This document shows positions 22,773 to 33,745 of a stretch of DNA of 64,000 nucleotides, in pieces. The notes beneath the pieces were generated by a model that was not told the DNA's origin, made no database searches, and worked only from the letters and a program-made list of their open reading frames with translations. Location: positions 22,515,980-22,579,979 of the forward strand of contig NC_092705.1 in NCBI RefSeq assembly GCF_964275005.1, given 5' to 3'. The stretch's first letter is position 1; each line of letters starts with the position of its first letter. The DNA is from Diadema setosum. Its lineage: Eukaryota; Echinodermata; Echinoidea; Diadematoida; Diadematidae. The position numbers and the translations under genes were made by a program.

Positions 22773-23941
22773 AACTAGAAATGTCGCTATGGCGACTGGT
22801 ATGCCTCCGCCATAATGCATGATTCTCTTAATAGGTCTAGATAGTACATGTGGACAATGTGTGATAACATTTTCACAAAATTGGCAAAGTATTAAAATGA
22901 CAAGTTTGTCACAAATGTGTTGAATGTTCACCTTCCTTGACCTAGGTTAAATTGGATGAATGTCAATAGGAGAGCATGTATTTGGGATTTAAGGACTTTA
23001 ACTTGACTTTGACCCATTCATACGTTTATGCATTGAGTAATTTTCAAGGTATAGAGAAAAAGTGCAATTTCTGTATTGAATAGTAAATTGTTACCATTTT
23101 CATCTCGCCTTTGATCCTAAAATTCATAAGATGATCACTGTCAGGCAGAACATGCATAAATATGTAGTACGTTTCAAGATAACTTGAGCCACTTCCGAGA
23201 TATGGAGGAAAAACTTAGTTCAGCACTTTCACTTGATCTTTGACCTTTTGACCTTTGAGGCAAAAACAAAAGAAAAAAAAAAACTTTCCAGAGAATCTCT
23301 ATTAGGTTATACATGCATACACCAAGTGTTACAAAAAATAATCCTGCTGGCATTGCATAAACATGAAGGAAACAGTAAAATTTTGAAGTGTTGCCCTTGA
23401 CCTTTGACCCTGACCTTTGACCCCATGAACCCTAAATTCGCTAGATAATCACTGCCAGTCAGTACATGTCTATATAATATGTTCCATGAAGATACCCTGA
23501 ACAATTTCCAAGGTACAGAGAAAAAAGGTGAAGTTTTAATATTTTTACTTGACCTTTTGACCTTTGACCTTTGACCTCATGACCCAAACTTTCACCAGAG
23601 AATCTTAATCGGGTAATACATGTATACACTAAGTTTCCAGAAAATATCTTCAGGCATTGCATGGATATGATGGAAATAGTGAAATTTTATATATTTATCC
23701 TTGACCTTTTGACCTTTGACCTTGAACATGTGCACCCAAAAGTTGATAGGCACAACACCTAATACACATACATGCCAAGTTTCATTAGGATACCTCAAAA
23801 GGTTTTGATAGTTTCCCTGTCCACAAAATTCATTACGGACGGACGGAAGGACGGATGGACGGACGCTACGACGGACGGACGGACGGACGGACGGACAACC
23901 CGAAAACATAATGCCTCCGGCACCACTTCGTGGCGGAGGCA
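22773..23941 (+). mobile_element. Tandem-core (Helentron/HINE-like) element, family 2
   Basis: It begins AACTAGAAATGTCGC with a small hairpin (GTCGCTATGGCGAC), then TGCCTCCGCCA, whose inverted copy TGGCGGAGGCA closes the element. Before the closing hairpin is an (ACGG)n tract (about 23836-23895). The core is a series of diverged units of about 180 bp, each with a TGACCTTTGACC block. Sub-terminal inverted repeats, tandem core, simple-repeat tail and 3' hairpin match non-autonomous Helentron-type elements (the HINE, DINE-1 or pearl architecture). The class is inferred from structure only. Confidence 0.6.
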
Positions 23942-24079
23942 CAAAAAGTCGTGAATGGATTTTGATGAAACTTACAAAAAAAGTTTACAATAAATTTTGG
24001 TATTGACCCGGGGATTTTTACGGATGTTATGAAGGATTTTCGATATTTTGGCAGGTAGGGTCAATGAACTTCGGAGTTC

Positions 24080-24233
24080 AAGCTGCGCATTAAAAGTTTG
24101 GTGGCCGATCGGGCAGCTAAAACTGAAACTTTATTTCTAGATTTTCTATTATTTCGGGCCGCCAAAATTTTGAATTAAAAGACTTCAGTAGCCCGAACGC
24201 CACCAGAGAAAAATTTTAGTATCGAGCCCTGTA
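24080..24233. repeat. Diverged relative of the 16.85-kb MITE
   Basis: It ends TAGTATCGAGCCCTG and shares gene-free blocks about ACC/GGC-rich ends with the element at 16839. The left boundary is unclear. Confidence 0.35.
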
Positions 24234-24257
24234 TATACATAATATGATATGTTTATT

Positions 24258-24790
24258 TGTCTTTTCTATTCTATTGTCTTTTCGAATCTCCCACTATGCT
24301 GGAATCTCTCCCTCACACGGTACCATCACCGCGCAGTCTTACAAAATGACATCATCAGGAAATGATTTCTTTATTCAAACTTTAATATGGATAAAACAGA
24401 TGTATATAGGTCGGCAAAAGGAATATCATCATAATCATGAAATATGCTAGAAACATTCTCAAAACGTTTGAACATCACATTGTACATTAATGCACTGAAT
24501 TTGCAGATGTAGTTCGAATATTCTGGTAAACTTCTCTTGTGATCCACTTGCTACTTTGTATTTTCTTTTGTCCGAACTTTGCTTAACACTTCACAGAAAA
24601 TTCTCCAGTTTTCTAGTTTTGTCATTTGGCTCAATCCACGCCAAATTCGCTGTGACTATCCAACACAATGCACGCAGATGTTACTGCTTTCTTATGTCTT
24701 CTTATATCTTTTTCTGTGAATGTAGTACAATTTTGTATTGTTGTGGCATGTGCCGACTTAAAGGGAAATGAAACCCAACTATATACTTGT
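24258..24790. repeat. Dispersed repeat family D, copy 2
   Basis: It is collinear with 35772-36325 over its whole length, ending in the shared TTAAAGGGAAATGAAA block. Copy 1 (17082-17465) matches its first two thirds. Confidence 0.65.
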
Positions 24791-24826
24791 GGATTGAGCA
24801 AATGAGATTGAGAAAACGTCATTTGT

Positions 24827-25503
24827 GACCCTGCATCACAAAACCGACAAAAAGTCGCCAGACATGGATTTTTAGTAAAGGGCAGATTCTGAAAGAGCAC
24901 ACTCTAAGCTTTAAAATGATGTATAACTCAATTCAAATGGACTTTCCTAACCTATCTAAATACTGGAAAGAAAGCACACACACTCAGGAAAAGTGTGAAC
25001 TGAGGAAAGAGGCTCTGAAGTAAAAGATCTATTCAAGCGCTTAATCACTACGAAACCATGCTAGCCGTGATGAAAGGGACAAAACACAGGATGTAAACAA
25101 CTGGAGCAAAAACAATGAAGGGCTTATCAGATTAAGCTGAAATTGAGCATGATCTATTCTGCCCATCATTACTGTCAACCTTCAAAGCAGTAGCTTTATC
25201 CTTTCAAAAGTTATTAGACTTGAAAGTAAAGAGTATGGAAAGGATTTCCAGAAAGGAAAAGGGGCATCCAAGACATACCTGGTCACTTTACTCTCCCCCA
25301 AACAAGGGTTGCAGAAAAACTGCACAAAACACACTTTCCCATTCATATTATGATCCCAAACTTAGGAATAAAATAGAAGAAGGATAGCTCTTTAAGAAAA
25401 TATGAAAAACTCAAGATTGACTTGATTGACCCATTTCACCTTTTTTGAGTCCTTATATAAAATCAAGGGGTGCGACTTTTTGTTCGTTTTGTGATGCACG
25501 GTC
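24827..25503. mobile_element. 677-bp TIR element (family A, copy 1)
   Basis: The left end GACCCTGCATCACAAAACCG and the right end, reverse-complemented GACCGTGCATCACAAAACG, form inverted termini of about 30 bp that both run into ACAAAAAGTCGC. The interior has no coding frame. A diverged copy lies in the opposite orientation at about 60430-61058. I infer a non-autonomous DNA transposon; the target duplication was not resolved. Confidence 0.65.
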
Positions 25504-26225
25504 TCATTTAGTGTCGTTCTTTCATTAGAGCTTGGCAACAAGATTTAGCCAAAGGCTGTTTTTCACCAAGTTCGTGCTCCCACAAAACAAACAAAAAAAG
25601 AACTAGAAAACAACTAATAACTTCATTACTCACAGTAAACAACTAAAGCAAAATGTAATTAACAATAATATTTACAATGTCATAGTTCCAAACAAAATAA
25701 AGCATGAATTCAATCATATACAGCGACTGTAAAAAATGCACTGTCAAGTATGGCAGAAAGATTATTATGGGACATTTTTAGTTATAAGAATTTTTCTAAA
25801 ACATAATCATTCTGCAGCTCTATTTGTGTTAGTACAAGAGATCGGTTACTTGCATAAGGACCACCTATGTTGAAAGTTCTGTAATTTGTGTCACTCACTA
25901 AACATGTTTATATAGACATCCGAATGCATTTGCCATTAAGGTCATTCTTACAAATAAAGTAATTACAAGTAATGTGATATGCACTATAAGAGGAACTTTT
26001 ATCAAGAGTATTGTGAAACAGCCTCGGGAGGAGTTGTTATTAAAGACGCGGATTGAATATTCTTTTGTGCTTTGAAATTTCCAACCATCACGGTCTTTTG
26101 ATATGTGGAACAATGGAAGTTGATTTTGCAGTTCCAAGATACCATCCGTTTAAGTAGGGAGTAGGCCAGAATATTCTCTACTATCTCTTCTCATCGTATT
26201 TGCTAATAATAAATGATACGTCTTC
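25504..26225 (-). other. Downstream flank of the LRR-Ig gene
   Basis: AT-rich. A minus-strand frame at 26137-25898 contains a hydrophobic run (LLIKVPLIVHITLLVITLFV) that could be a membrane-spanning exon of the LRR-Ig gene. I found no convincing acceptor before it, so I do not call it an exon. Confidence 0.25.
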
Positions 26226-29200
26226 TTATGGAAAGCGGAGAACAAGGAACGAGATGAAGAAGGTAACCATCACTTCGCCACGAGATGAGCAAAAAATACA
26301 ACTCTTGCTAGTTATGTCAATGGGCCTAGAACTGGACTTTGGTGCTTCGAGATTCTCACCTTCAGTCTCCGTCCCACACTGCAGGTTTTTCTGCCATAGA
26401 GATGCCAGGACAAACTGATTGGTGAAGTTGCTGTCGAGGTAGGCACGCATTTCTTCTGCCGGACTCGTCGGCCGGACGGTCATGACGGTCAGCTGGAAGC
26501 GGTATTCGTAGAGTTGTCCCTCGTCAAGAACGCGGCAAGCGTACTTCCCCTCATTGCTAAGTACAATGCCATCGAACATCAAGCTTCCAAACGACCCCAT
26601 GCGTACGTTGCTTGATGACAGGGAGGTGTTATGGGTGATATTTAAGCTTATTCCACCCGGAATTGACCAAGTGATATCGGTGGGACTGACGAAACTCATT
26701 GGACATGACAGAAATAGCGAAGTGCTAGCGCAGAAGGCTATCAACGTTACATTTTGGTCAGCGCAGATTTCCGGCCGGCACCTGAGGCTTTCCGGTCGTG
26801 TCAGGAATAGGCTCTGATGTTGAAGGGGCTTTGGAGACGAACAAATCAAGGGTTTAGAAAGATGGGACAACCACATTTGTAAGAGCCGAAGACGACAGTC
26901 GCAAATCCAAGGGTTTTCCCCTCCGAAGAAAATCATGTCACGTGAGGCATAACTCAGCATCTTTTCGTCAACGCCCGTGAGATTGTTGCGACGAACATCG
27001 AGTGTTTTGATGCGACTAAAAGATGGCAAGGACATCGAAGAGAGAACTTGCAGCTCGTTGTCACTGAGATAAAGAGCTGTCAAATTGGGTAGACGTGAGA
27101 ACATATCTCCTGGAAGCCATTTGATTCTGTTGTTTGACAGGTCTAACACCTTCAACCAGGAATAAACGCGCTCGGTTAGTAATTGAATTGGTAAACGCAC
27201 AAATTCATTGTGGGACAAATCCAAGATCCTAAGGTTAGAAGAAGGTATCAAAGGAAAATGACTCGATAATCTATTATTTTTTAGTTCAAATCTTTGAAGA
27301 TACGCAGGGTTGGAAAGGTGTAGCTGGATTTCTTCTGATATCTCATGAAGTCCAAAGCAATTGTTGAGAAGAACGTAACCAGGGGCTGGATTTCCGTCGA
27401 GTGCCTGTATCTGACGGAGGGATAGATCAGTGCTAGACAGATCAAGCCAAGTAGGATTAGCAAGGCCGTGGAATAATTGGTTTGATATATTCATCAAAGG
27501 ATTAGCAGATACATCCAGGTGCGCTAGTTTGGAACATGCAGAGAATAGACCGGGTGGCAAATAGGTTAACCTATTTTTCCTTAAAGAAAGATGAAGAAGG
27601 TTTGATAAGCCTTCAAAGCTATGGCTGGAAAGGCTAGATATTACATTAACAGAAAGGTCGAGAAGGATCAAAGAATGAGCACGTAAAAATATCGCTGGCG
27701 TGATAAAGCTCAGCAGATTATTCCCTAACCAGAGAACTCTTAAGGTTGTTGCCACGGTCATGTTCTCCGTCGTTGTGATTGCGTTGCTAGAAAAATTCAT
27801 CTCTGTCAGCGCTGTGTCCAAACCATATCCCACTGAAGTGAGGCGGTTTCCGTCTACGTGAAGATGAGTTAAAAAAGGCGGCAGTTGAGCTGAGAGTTTT
27901 GTGATGGTATTATCTGACAGTATTAAGTATGTGACGTCGCTGAAATGAACGGAAAACATTTCCCAATCTACCTGAGAAATATTGTTGTGCTGCAAGTAAA
28001 GGTATGTCAGTTTCGGCAGGTTACAAGAAGGAAGCCTCACTAAATGACAGTGTTGCAGAGACAGTGTTCTTAATTCCGGTAATCCCTCCAGTGGGGCTGA
28101 TGATGGCAGGTATCGGAAATCATTGCGATTCAAATTCATCCATCGAAGTTTTCTACAACCGAGGTTTGGCATGATCTGAAGTCTGTTTCCCGACAAGTCA
28201 AGAGAATTGAGTTTTGGCATATTGTTGAATGCACCTGGATGTATATATCGGATCAAATTATTGGACAAATCAAGCATCTCTATTTGCGGGAAAAGCGCAA
28301 ACTCGAATATTTCTTGCAGTCCGTTGTGGCTCATGCGAATTGTGGAAACACCAGTGCAATTTTCAAAATGCGTACTATTCCAAACGTGGATGCGGTTGTA
28401 TCTGAGGTCAAGCGACAAGAGCCTCACAAAGTTATTCAGAAAATAAAGGTTATTCAGTCGATTTTGTGTCAGTACCAAATGGAGCACAGTTTCTTTGCTG
28501 TTCGAGTCAAAGACGATCTCTTCAAGAATACCAGCCGTGATGTAGACGGCTTCGATCTTTGTTTGCCCTCTGATTTCAATCGATCGAACGGGGTTTTGTG
28601 AAACGTTCAGGATTGATGTATTGAATGTCACGTTTTCGCATATGACCAGTCTACTTATCATATTTTGGTTGAGAATAAGACTTTGAATAAACGATACCCC
28701 GAAAGGACAATCAAAATAAACAAGATGATTGTCCGTCAAGATCAAAGACTTGAGGTTATTAAACTTTGTAAAACACTCCTGAGGCACGAATTGGATTTTG
28801 TTGGAACGTAGTTTCAAGTCTTGGACCGTTGCCAGGACACACAAGCTGTTGATACTCGTGAGTCTATTATAACTCAGATCTAGCCACTCTAGACTCAACA
28901 GCCCGGCAAAGGCATTTTCGTGAATCCGCTCGATTCGATTGTGTTGCAGTTGCAAGATCTTTAGAGCAGTCATAGGTCCGAAATCGGAGATGACAGCGAG
29001 GCTATTGACACTAAGGTCCAAGTGAACTATTCCTTGTATGTTAGAGATCTGAGATGGAACAAAAGTTGTGATCAAGTTGCGAGACAGCCAAATGTTCTCT
29101 ATTAAGACAGGAAATTTTGGCACCTCCCTGATATTGTTTCTTTTTACGTTCAGTGTTATTATCCTTGACACAGCGGGAGAAATCTCCATTTTCCACTCGT

Positions 29201-29618
29201 TGATCAGGTTCTTACCGATGTTAAGAGCCAAAAGCTTATCCATATTTTCCACAGAGGGGACGGTGGTGAGAAAGTTATCAAATAGTTTTAGAACTGCGAG
29301 TAAATTTAAGTGTGCGAATGCTGCATGATGGATTACGCGAATTTCATTAGTCGAAAGGTCGAGCTGTCGCAGCGAGGAGAAGCACGCGAAGTCGTCTGCG
29401 TGAACGGCTGGGAGGCGATTCATCTGCAGAGCGATTCGGACAATGTCGCAAGGAATATTCTCTGGCACGGTCCGCAGAGACCGAGATTTGCAGTCGGCCG
29501 ACAGCAGGAAAATGTTGCAGGGAGATGCCTCAACCGAGCTTGCGTTGGCGAGGCTCCCGAGAATGGCTAAAACGAGAAGCATGTTCAGTAATGTTGATGC
29601 CTTCCGCTTTGATAACAA
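26226..29618 (-). CDS. LRR-rich protein with one Ig domain (single long exon)
   Basis: The open frame encodes 1130 aa. Residues about 1-27 form a signal peptide (LLVLAILGSLANASS). A cysteine-bearing N-cap follows (CNIFLLSADC), then roughly 33-35 leucine-rich repeats to residue about 895, an LRRCT cap (NPWICDCRLRLLQMWL, about 902-955) and an Ig fold with paired cysteines at 972 and 1028 (GKYACRV). This layout matches LRRIG-type surface proteins used in adhesion or recognition; it also resembles Toll ectodomains, but no TIR domain is visible. The frame ends in a short hydrophobic tail (VMVTFFISFLVLRFP). A strong donor, AAG/GTGAGAAT at 26360/26359 (phase 1, after residue 1086), suggests that in the main transcript the last 43 codons are intron and a membrane or cytoplasmic exon follows. 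No interruption lies in the 3.4-kb frame. Confidence 0.85.
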   Translation of the reverse strand: MLSKRKASTLLNMLLVLAILGSLANASSVEASPCNIFLLSADCKSRSLRTVPENIPCDIVRIALQMNRLPAVHADDFACFSSLRQLDLSTNEIRVIHHAAFAHLNLLAVLKLFDNFLTTVPSVENMDKLLALNIGKNLINEWKMEISPAVSRIITLNVKRNNIREVPKFPVLIENIWLSRNLITTFVPSQISNIQGIVHLDLSVNSLAVISDFGPMTALKILQLQHNRIERIHENAFAGLLSLEWLDLSYNRLTSINSLCVLATVQDLKLRSNKIQFVPQECFTKFNNLKSLILTDNHLVYFDCPFGVSFIQSLILNQNMISRLVICENVTFNTSILNVSQNPVRSIEIRGQTKIEAVYITAGILEEIVFDSNSKETVLHLVLTQNRLNNLYFLNNFVRLLSLDLRYNRIHVWNSTHFENCTGVSTIRMSHNGLQEIFEFALFPQIEMLDLSNNLIRYIHPGAFNNMPKLNSLDLSGNRLQIMPNLGCRKLRWMNLNRNDFRYLPSSAPLEGLPELRTLSLQHCHLVRLPSCNLPKLTYLYLQHNNISQVDWEMFSVHFSDVTYLILSDNTITKLSAQLPPFLTHLHVDGNRLTSVGYGLDTALTEMNFSSNAITTTENMTVATTLRVLWLGNNLLSFITPAIFLRAHSLILLDLSVNVISSLSSHSFEGLSNLLHLSLRKNRLTYLPPGLFSACSKLAHLDVSANPLMNISNQLFHGLANPTWLDLSSTDLSLRQIQALDGNPAPGYVLLNNCFGLHEISEEIQLHLSNPAYLQRFELKNNRLSSHFPLIPSSNLRILDLSHNEFVRLPIQLLTERVYSWLKVLDLSNNRIKWLPGDMFSRLPNLTALYLSDNELQVLSSMSLPSFSRIKTLDVRRNNLTGVDEKMLSYASRDMIFFGGENPWICDCRLRLLQMWLSHLSKPLICSSPKPLQHQSLFLTRPESLRCRPEICADQNVTLIAFCASTSLFLSCPMSFVSPTDITWSIPGGISLNITHNTSLSSSNVRMGSFGSLMFDGIVLSNEGKYACRVLDEGQLYEYRFQLTVMTVRPTSPAEEMRAYLDSNFTNQFVLASLWQKNLQCGTETEGENLEAPKSSSRPIDITSKSCIFCSSRGEVMVTFFISFLVLRFP
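26354..26361 (-). other. Probable splice donor near the end of the LRR-Ig frame
   Basis: On the minus strand the sequence reads GAAGGTGAGAAT, a near-ideal donor in phase 1 just beyond the Ig domain. If used, the intron starts at 26359. If not used, the protein ends in a hydrophobic tail that could act as a GPI-attachment signal. Confidence 0.5.
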
Positions 29619-30362
29619 AATTAGGCAACCAACGATTTTCCACGTACCATCAGAAGAAAGTCATCCTTATGGCCAAAGCATCAAGAAGCAAGAAATTCTA
29701 GGAGATGATATGAGGTTCTGGCACGTCCGTTTACCAGTACTATACTCTTTGCGTGTCTCCATCGTGGAGGGGAAAATGACCTGGTTTGTCCATACTTGCA
29801 CAATTCCTGCTCACCCTGCGGATAATTATTTTCACACTGGGTCAGATAATGAGCTGTGTATTTGCCTTTGTATGTAGACTTTTCGCCTTTGGTTTCAAAG
29901 GAGTAATCAGTTCTTTTGTGATACGGGCGTCGGTCTACTCCGACGTAATCACGACGTCTTTATGAAAGAAATCATGTCGATTGGTATAGAATTCTTGAGT
30001 TGAGGGCGGTTTTTGTCAATCTTCGAAGTGTATTAAAACTCGTTTCTTTTGGTTTGTTTGAAACTGGTCACTACAATTTCAAGTACCGTTTCAAGTCTAC
30101 TCAGTGGCCGACGAAAGCAATATGTAAAGATTTGATTAGAAACACAGCTCTCACGCTGAAAGCAGTAAATATTATTGCAATGATGCGTCTCAAGGAAAAT
30201 CGAAATTGGAATAAGTGCAAGCATCATGCATCTGGGATTAAAAGGCCTAATTATGTAGAGTCCAAATTCTAACTTAGGATCCTGACATGGAGGTGAAGAA
30301 GATTGACTATAGTTATAAACATTTTGTGCAAGGGCGGATCAAGCTTTTTGCTGTTAAATTTT
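29619..30362 (-). other. Upstream of the LRR-Ig gene
   Basis: It would contain the minus-strand 5' UTR and promoter. No TATA box or initiator could be singled out. Plus-strand open frames here have no recognisable content. Confidence 0.3.
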
Positions 30363-30600
30363 GGGGGCGCTGTGGCATAGTGGATAAGAATCCCGACTCC
30401 TGATCCGAGGACCCGAGTTCAAATCCCGTCCAGCGCTTACATCCCCGAACAAGATGTTTTTACCCACATGTCCCTCTCGACCCAGGTGTATAACTGGGTA
30501 CCTGGCAATGCTACGGTAATAATAATAGCAGGGCCCTCTGGTAGAGCAGTGACAACACTGAAGAGACTACCCTGGGTAAATAAGACCTTATTATTAATCA
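30363..30600 (+). mobile_element. tRNA-derived SINE
   Basis: The head is tRNA-like: box A TGGCATAGTGGATAA and box B GAGTTCAAATCCC are at the right spacing within 30363-30436. A non-tRNA body follows, containing ACCCAGGTGTATAACTGG and GGGTACCTGG, with a tail of TTATTA units near 30590. The arrangement fits a Pol III-transcribed SINE. Family not named. Confidence 0.75.
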
Positions 30601-31686
30601 TTGGGGTGGCCCAATGACAATTCTGTGGGAAAAAAATTCTGCCAAAACATAAATAAAATGGGCTTTACGCTTTTGGCTGCAAAATCTACCAACAAATAGG
30701 TGTGATAGCGAATTTTCTATGCACATCATATTGACGCCTCGCAGCCGGGGGTGGGGTGGGGACCTCTAGTAGTTTTGCAATACGGGGGTGTTAGGGGGGT
30801 AAAATACTTGGCACTGATAAGGGAACAAATGTGAGCCCTAATATCTTGTGAATCATTTCATTGTGTTTTGTTGGTACGAAAATCTTAATAATGCACGAGG
30901 GACTGACACATGAGGGCTCAAGTGCCTCGACGTAACAGTAAAGAATTTTGCTTTTGTGAGCCCTCCTGGTCCATGTGTCACTCCTGTACATCTTAATATG
31001 ATGAATGATCACTGTCTGTGAACGTCAATGTTATTAACAATTTTTATGCACGGTCCAACGAACAAATGAATAAATAGATGCATGAATGAATCAAAATAGT
31101 TTTTCTTTATTATAATAACAATGATGATGAAGACAAATATATTAAGAAGAAAAGCGTGTTGAATCATCGTGCTGCCTGCTATGTTTGTGTATGTGTTAAA
31201 ACTCGCGTACATGTACAATGTAATACGACACAAACAGGATCGTAAAACATCTTTTGCATTGAGTCAGCAATATCTTCAGTTTCCCTCTGCTACAAATGAA
31301 TGCAGATGTGGCCTTCGATTGGACGATAATATTGTGTTCTTTGAAATTCAGACAGGTTAGTACACCCACGAGTATTGTTAGTCAAATAATGAAATGAAAT
31401 GAATTTAAATTCATTTACCAATCTAAAATATCATTTACAAGCATAGTCATGATATTACCGATCACAAAATAATCTAAAGTAAAGACCATTAGTTATTGAC
31501 ACACAAAAAAAGAAGAAAAAGAAACAGTAACAGATAAAAGGCTATATCTGAGACAATGCGCCTGCAACATTGCTCAGTTTTATTTCATAGACAAAGAAAA
31601 GCTGAATGTTAAAAGGACAGATTATTAACGTCTCTTAAAAAAAAAAACAGACAATGGATCATAATAGTCATGTTTCTTCAAATAAA
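30601..31686. other. Non-coding, no feature recognised
   Basis: It contains a G-rich patch near 30745-30800 and AT-rich sequence. No supported exon. Confidence 0.4.
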
Positions 31687-32557
31687 AACTAGAAATGTCG
31701 CTACAGCGACTGGTTATACCCCCGCCAAACAACATTTCATAAGCTTTGGTCAAAACAACATTTCATAAGCTTTGGTCAAAAAACTGAGGAAGTAGTTAAA
31801 TCCGCAAGATCTTTCCTTGATCTTCTGCCATTAATATGCAGTCACCATGGCAACGTACTTTCGGGTACTGTCGAAAAATGCGTCTTGCACATCTACAACC
31901 AAAGGCACACATCTGTACCAAGTTTCATGGAAATTGGGCTAAAACTGAGGAAGTAGTTTGCAACACAAAATTTTCCATCATTTTGGCTCATAATATGTGA
32001 GCTGTTACCATGGCAACATACTTTTTGTCACTGTCAAGAAATGTGTCATGCTGACCTATATCCTAAGACAAACATTCAATATGAATTCCATGAGAATTGG
32101 AAGAACACTGATGAAGCAGTTTTGCCATGAAGCATTTTGCCCTATATTTTGCCAATAACATGCCGTTACCATGGCAACGCACTTTTTGCCACTGCGGAAA
32201 TATGTGTCTTGCACATTAACATATTCAGATGAACATCTCTACCTAATTTCATAAAAATTGATCAAAAAATGTGGGAGGAGTTCGCGACGCAAGATTTGTA
32301 CCCATTTTTGCCCATAATATGCCGTTACCATGGCAACGTACTTTTAAGTACTGTCAAAAAATACGTCTTGCACATCTACAACCCAAGGCACACATCTGTG
32401 CCAAGTTTTATGGGAATCGGTTGAAAACTGAGGAAGTAGTTCGCGACGCAAGATTTGCAACGGACCGACCACCCGACCGCCCGACCGCCCGCCCGACCGC
32501 ACGACCGTCCGCTGATTCCTATATACCCCCTTCAAACTTCGTTTGGCGGGGGTATAA
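31687..32557 (+). mobile_element. Tandem-core (Helentron/HINE-like) element, family 1, copy A
   Basis: The 5' end is AACTAGAAATGTCGC with the hairpin GTCGCTACAGCGAC. The 17-bp sub-terminal sequence TTATACCCCCGCCAAAC (31714-31730) is inverted exactly at the 3' end (GTTTGGCGGGGGTATAA, 32541-32557). The core consists of about six diverged units of roughly 145 bp, each with TTACCATGGCAAC and GTCTTGCACAT. A GACCGACC/GCCC simple tract (about 32460-32510) precedes the 3' end. Near-identical copies are nested in both hAT elements (40421-41311 and 48516-49398). Confidence 0.7.
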
Positions 32558-32741
32558 AAAACAGACAAGGGATCATAATAGTCATGTTTCTTCAAATAAT
32601 GGCAAGCAAGACGAAGTCAAGAATTTATAAAACCAAATACATCTCTTTAACAATACGGCAGCTAATATTGTATAAGCTGTTATCTTCCCAAGAAATGCAA
32701 TTTTTTTCAAAATTTACTAATCATGGACTGCAATTTTTCCA

Positions 32742-32784
<43 letters not shown>

Positions 32785-33745
32785 AATGTCGCTTTAAACT
32801 AAAATGATAAACACCGTAGCCTCTATCATATTGCCAAACAACTTCTCGCGAAAGTGGTGAACTCTTCAGCTGCGAAAAAGATCTCTTGGCCTACGCGAAA
32901 ATGACAGGTTATACATGGTCACTCCCCGGCATGAGATCATCACTAATTGCTGTATTGCTTTGCAAAGCCTGATTAATTTGATGCGACAGACTTCTACTTT
33001 TGAAATTAAAAACAACTGTCCCTTTACAGCTCATTAGTTTATACATTTGGTGCTTCATAACCACCATTATGAGTACTTTTAGGCCATTCCAAAGGAAAAA
33101 AAAAATAGCAGCTAAAACGTAGCCCCTTTGGTCAAAATAAATTAAACCTTGAGGCCTTATAGGACGCCTGATTGGTTTCATGCGGGATATTTCTCCATTA
33201 AGAAAGCATTAATACAATGTATATAGAAAGGCGAAGATTAAAAACAAAAAATAGACATGGTAGATACTAATCATGCTAATTGGAAACCAGGCCGGACGCC
33301 TTGTGAAGTGCCGGAATCATGGCTTCTTATAGGCGTTGGCACAGAATTATGAATAAAAGGGGGACCTTTTCAAAACACAATAAATTATTATCTTTAATGA
33401 AATCGCATTCATGGACAAGGATTTATGAACGGAATGGAGAAAGATGGAACAAAATGAAGATGAAGAAAAGAAGGGTAATATTCTCTAACATTCATAAACA
33501 TAAATAGGACGAATGCAAAATAAGAACCAAAGAAACGTTATTGTAAAATTATCACACTCACAATCACACACACCAATATACATACGCTGTATAATGGTAT
33601 ACTGTATACAATATCAAATAATAAAATTTTGTAGATATTTTTCCTATGAGCATTATACATGGGGCCTAGTTAACTAACCTTTATTCCTTCTATCAAACTC
33701 CAACTCGATCAATACTAATTTTTGATCTAAAGTGGTGGAAATAAA
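32558..33745. other. Non-coding, CA microsatellite
   Basis: A (CA)n run lies at about 32742-32775. The rest is AT-rich without recognisable features. Confidence 0.45.

Noticed and set aside
25898-26137. Membrane-spanning exon of the LRR-Ig gene
   Set aside because: The hydrophobic run is suggestive, but no acceptor of the needed phase is evident.
26200-29877. Plus-strand frames within the LRR-Ig gene
   Set aside because: Reverse-strand shadows; the minus-strand frame has all the LRR and Ig landmarks.
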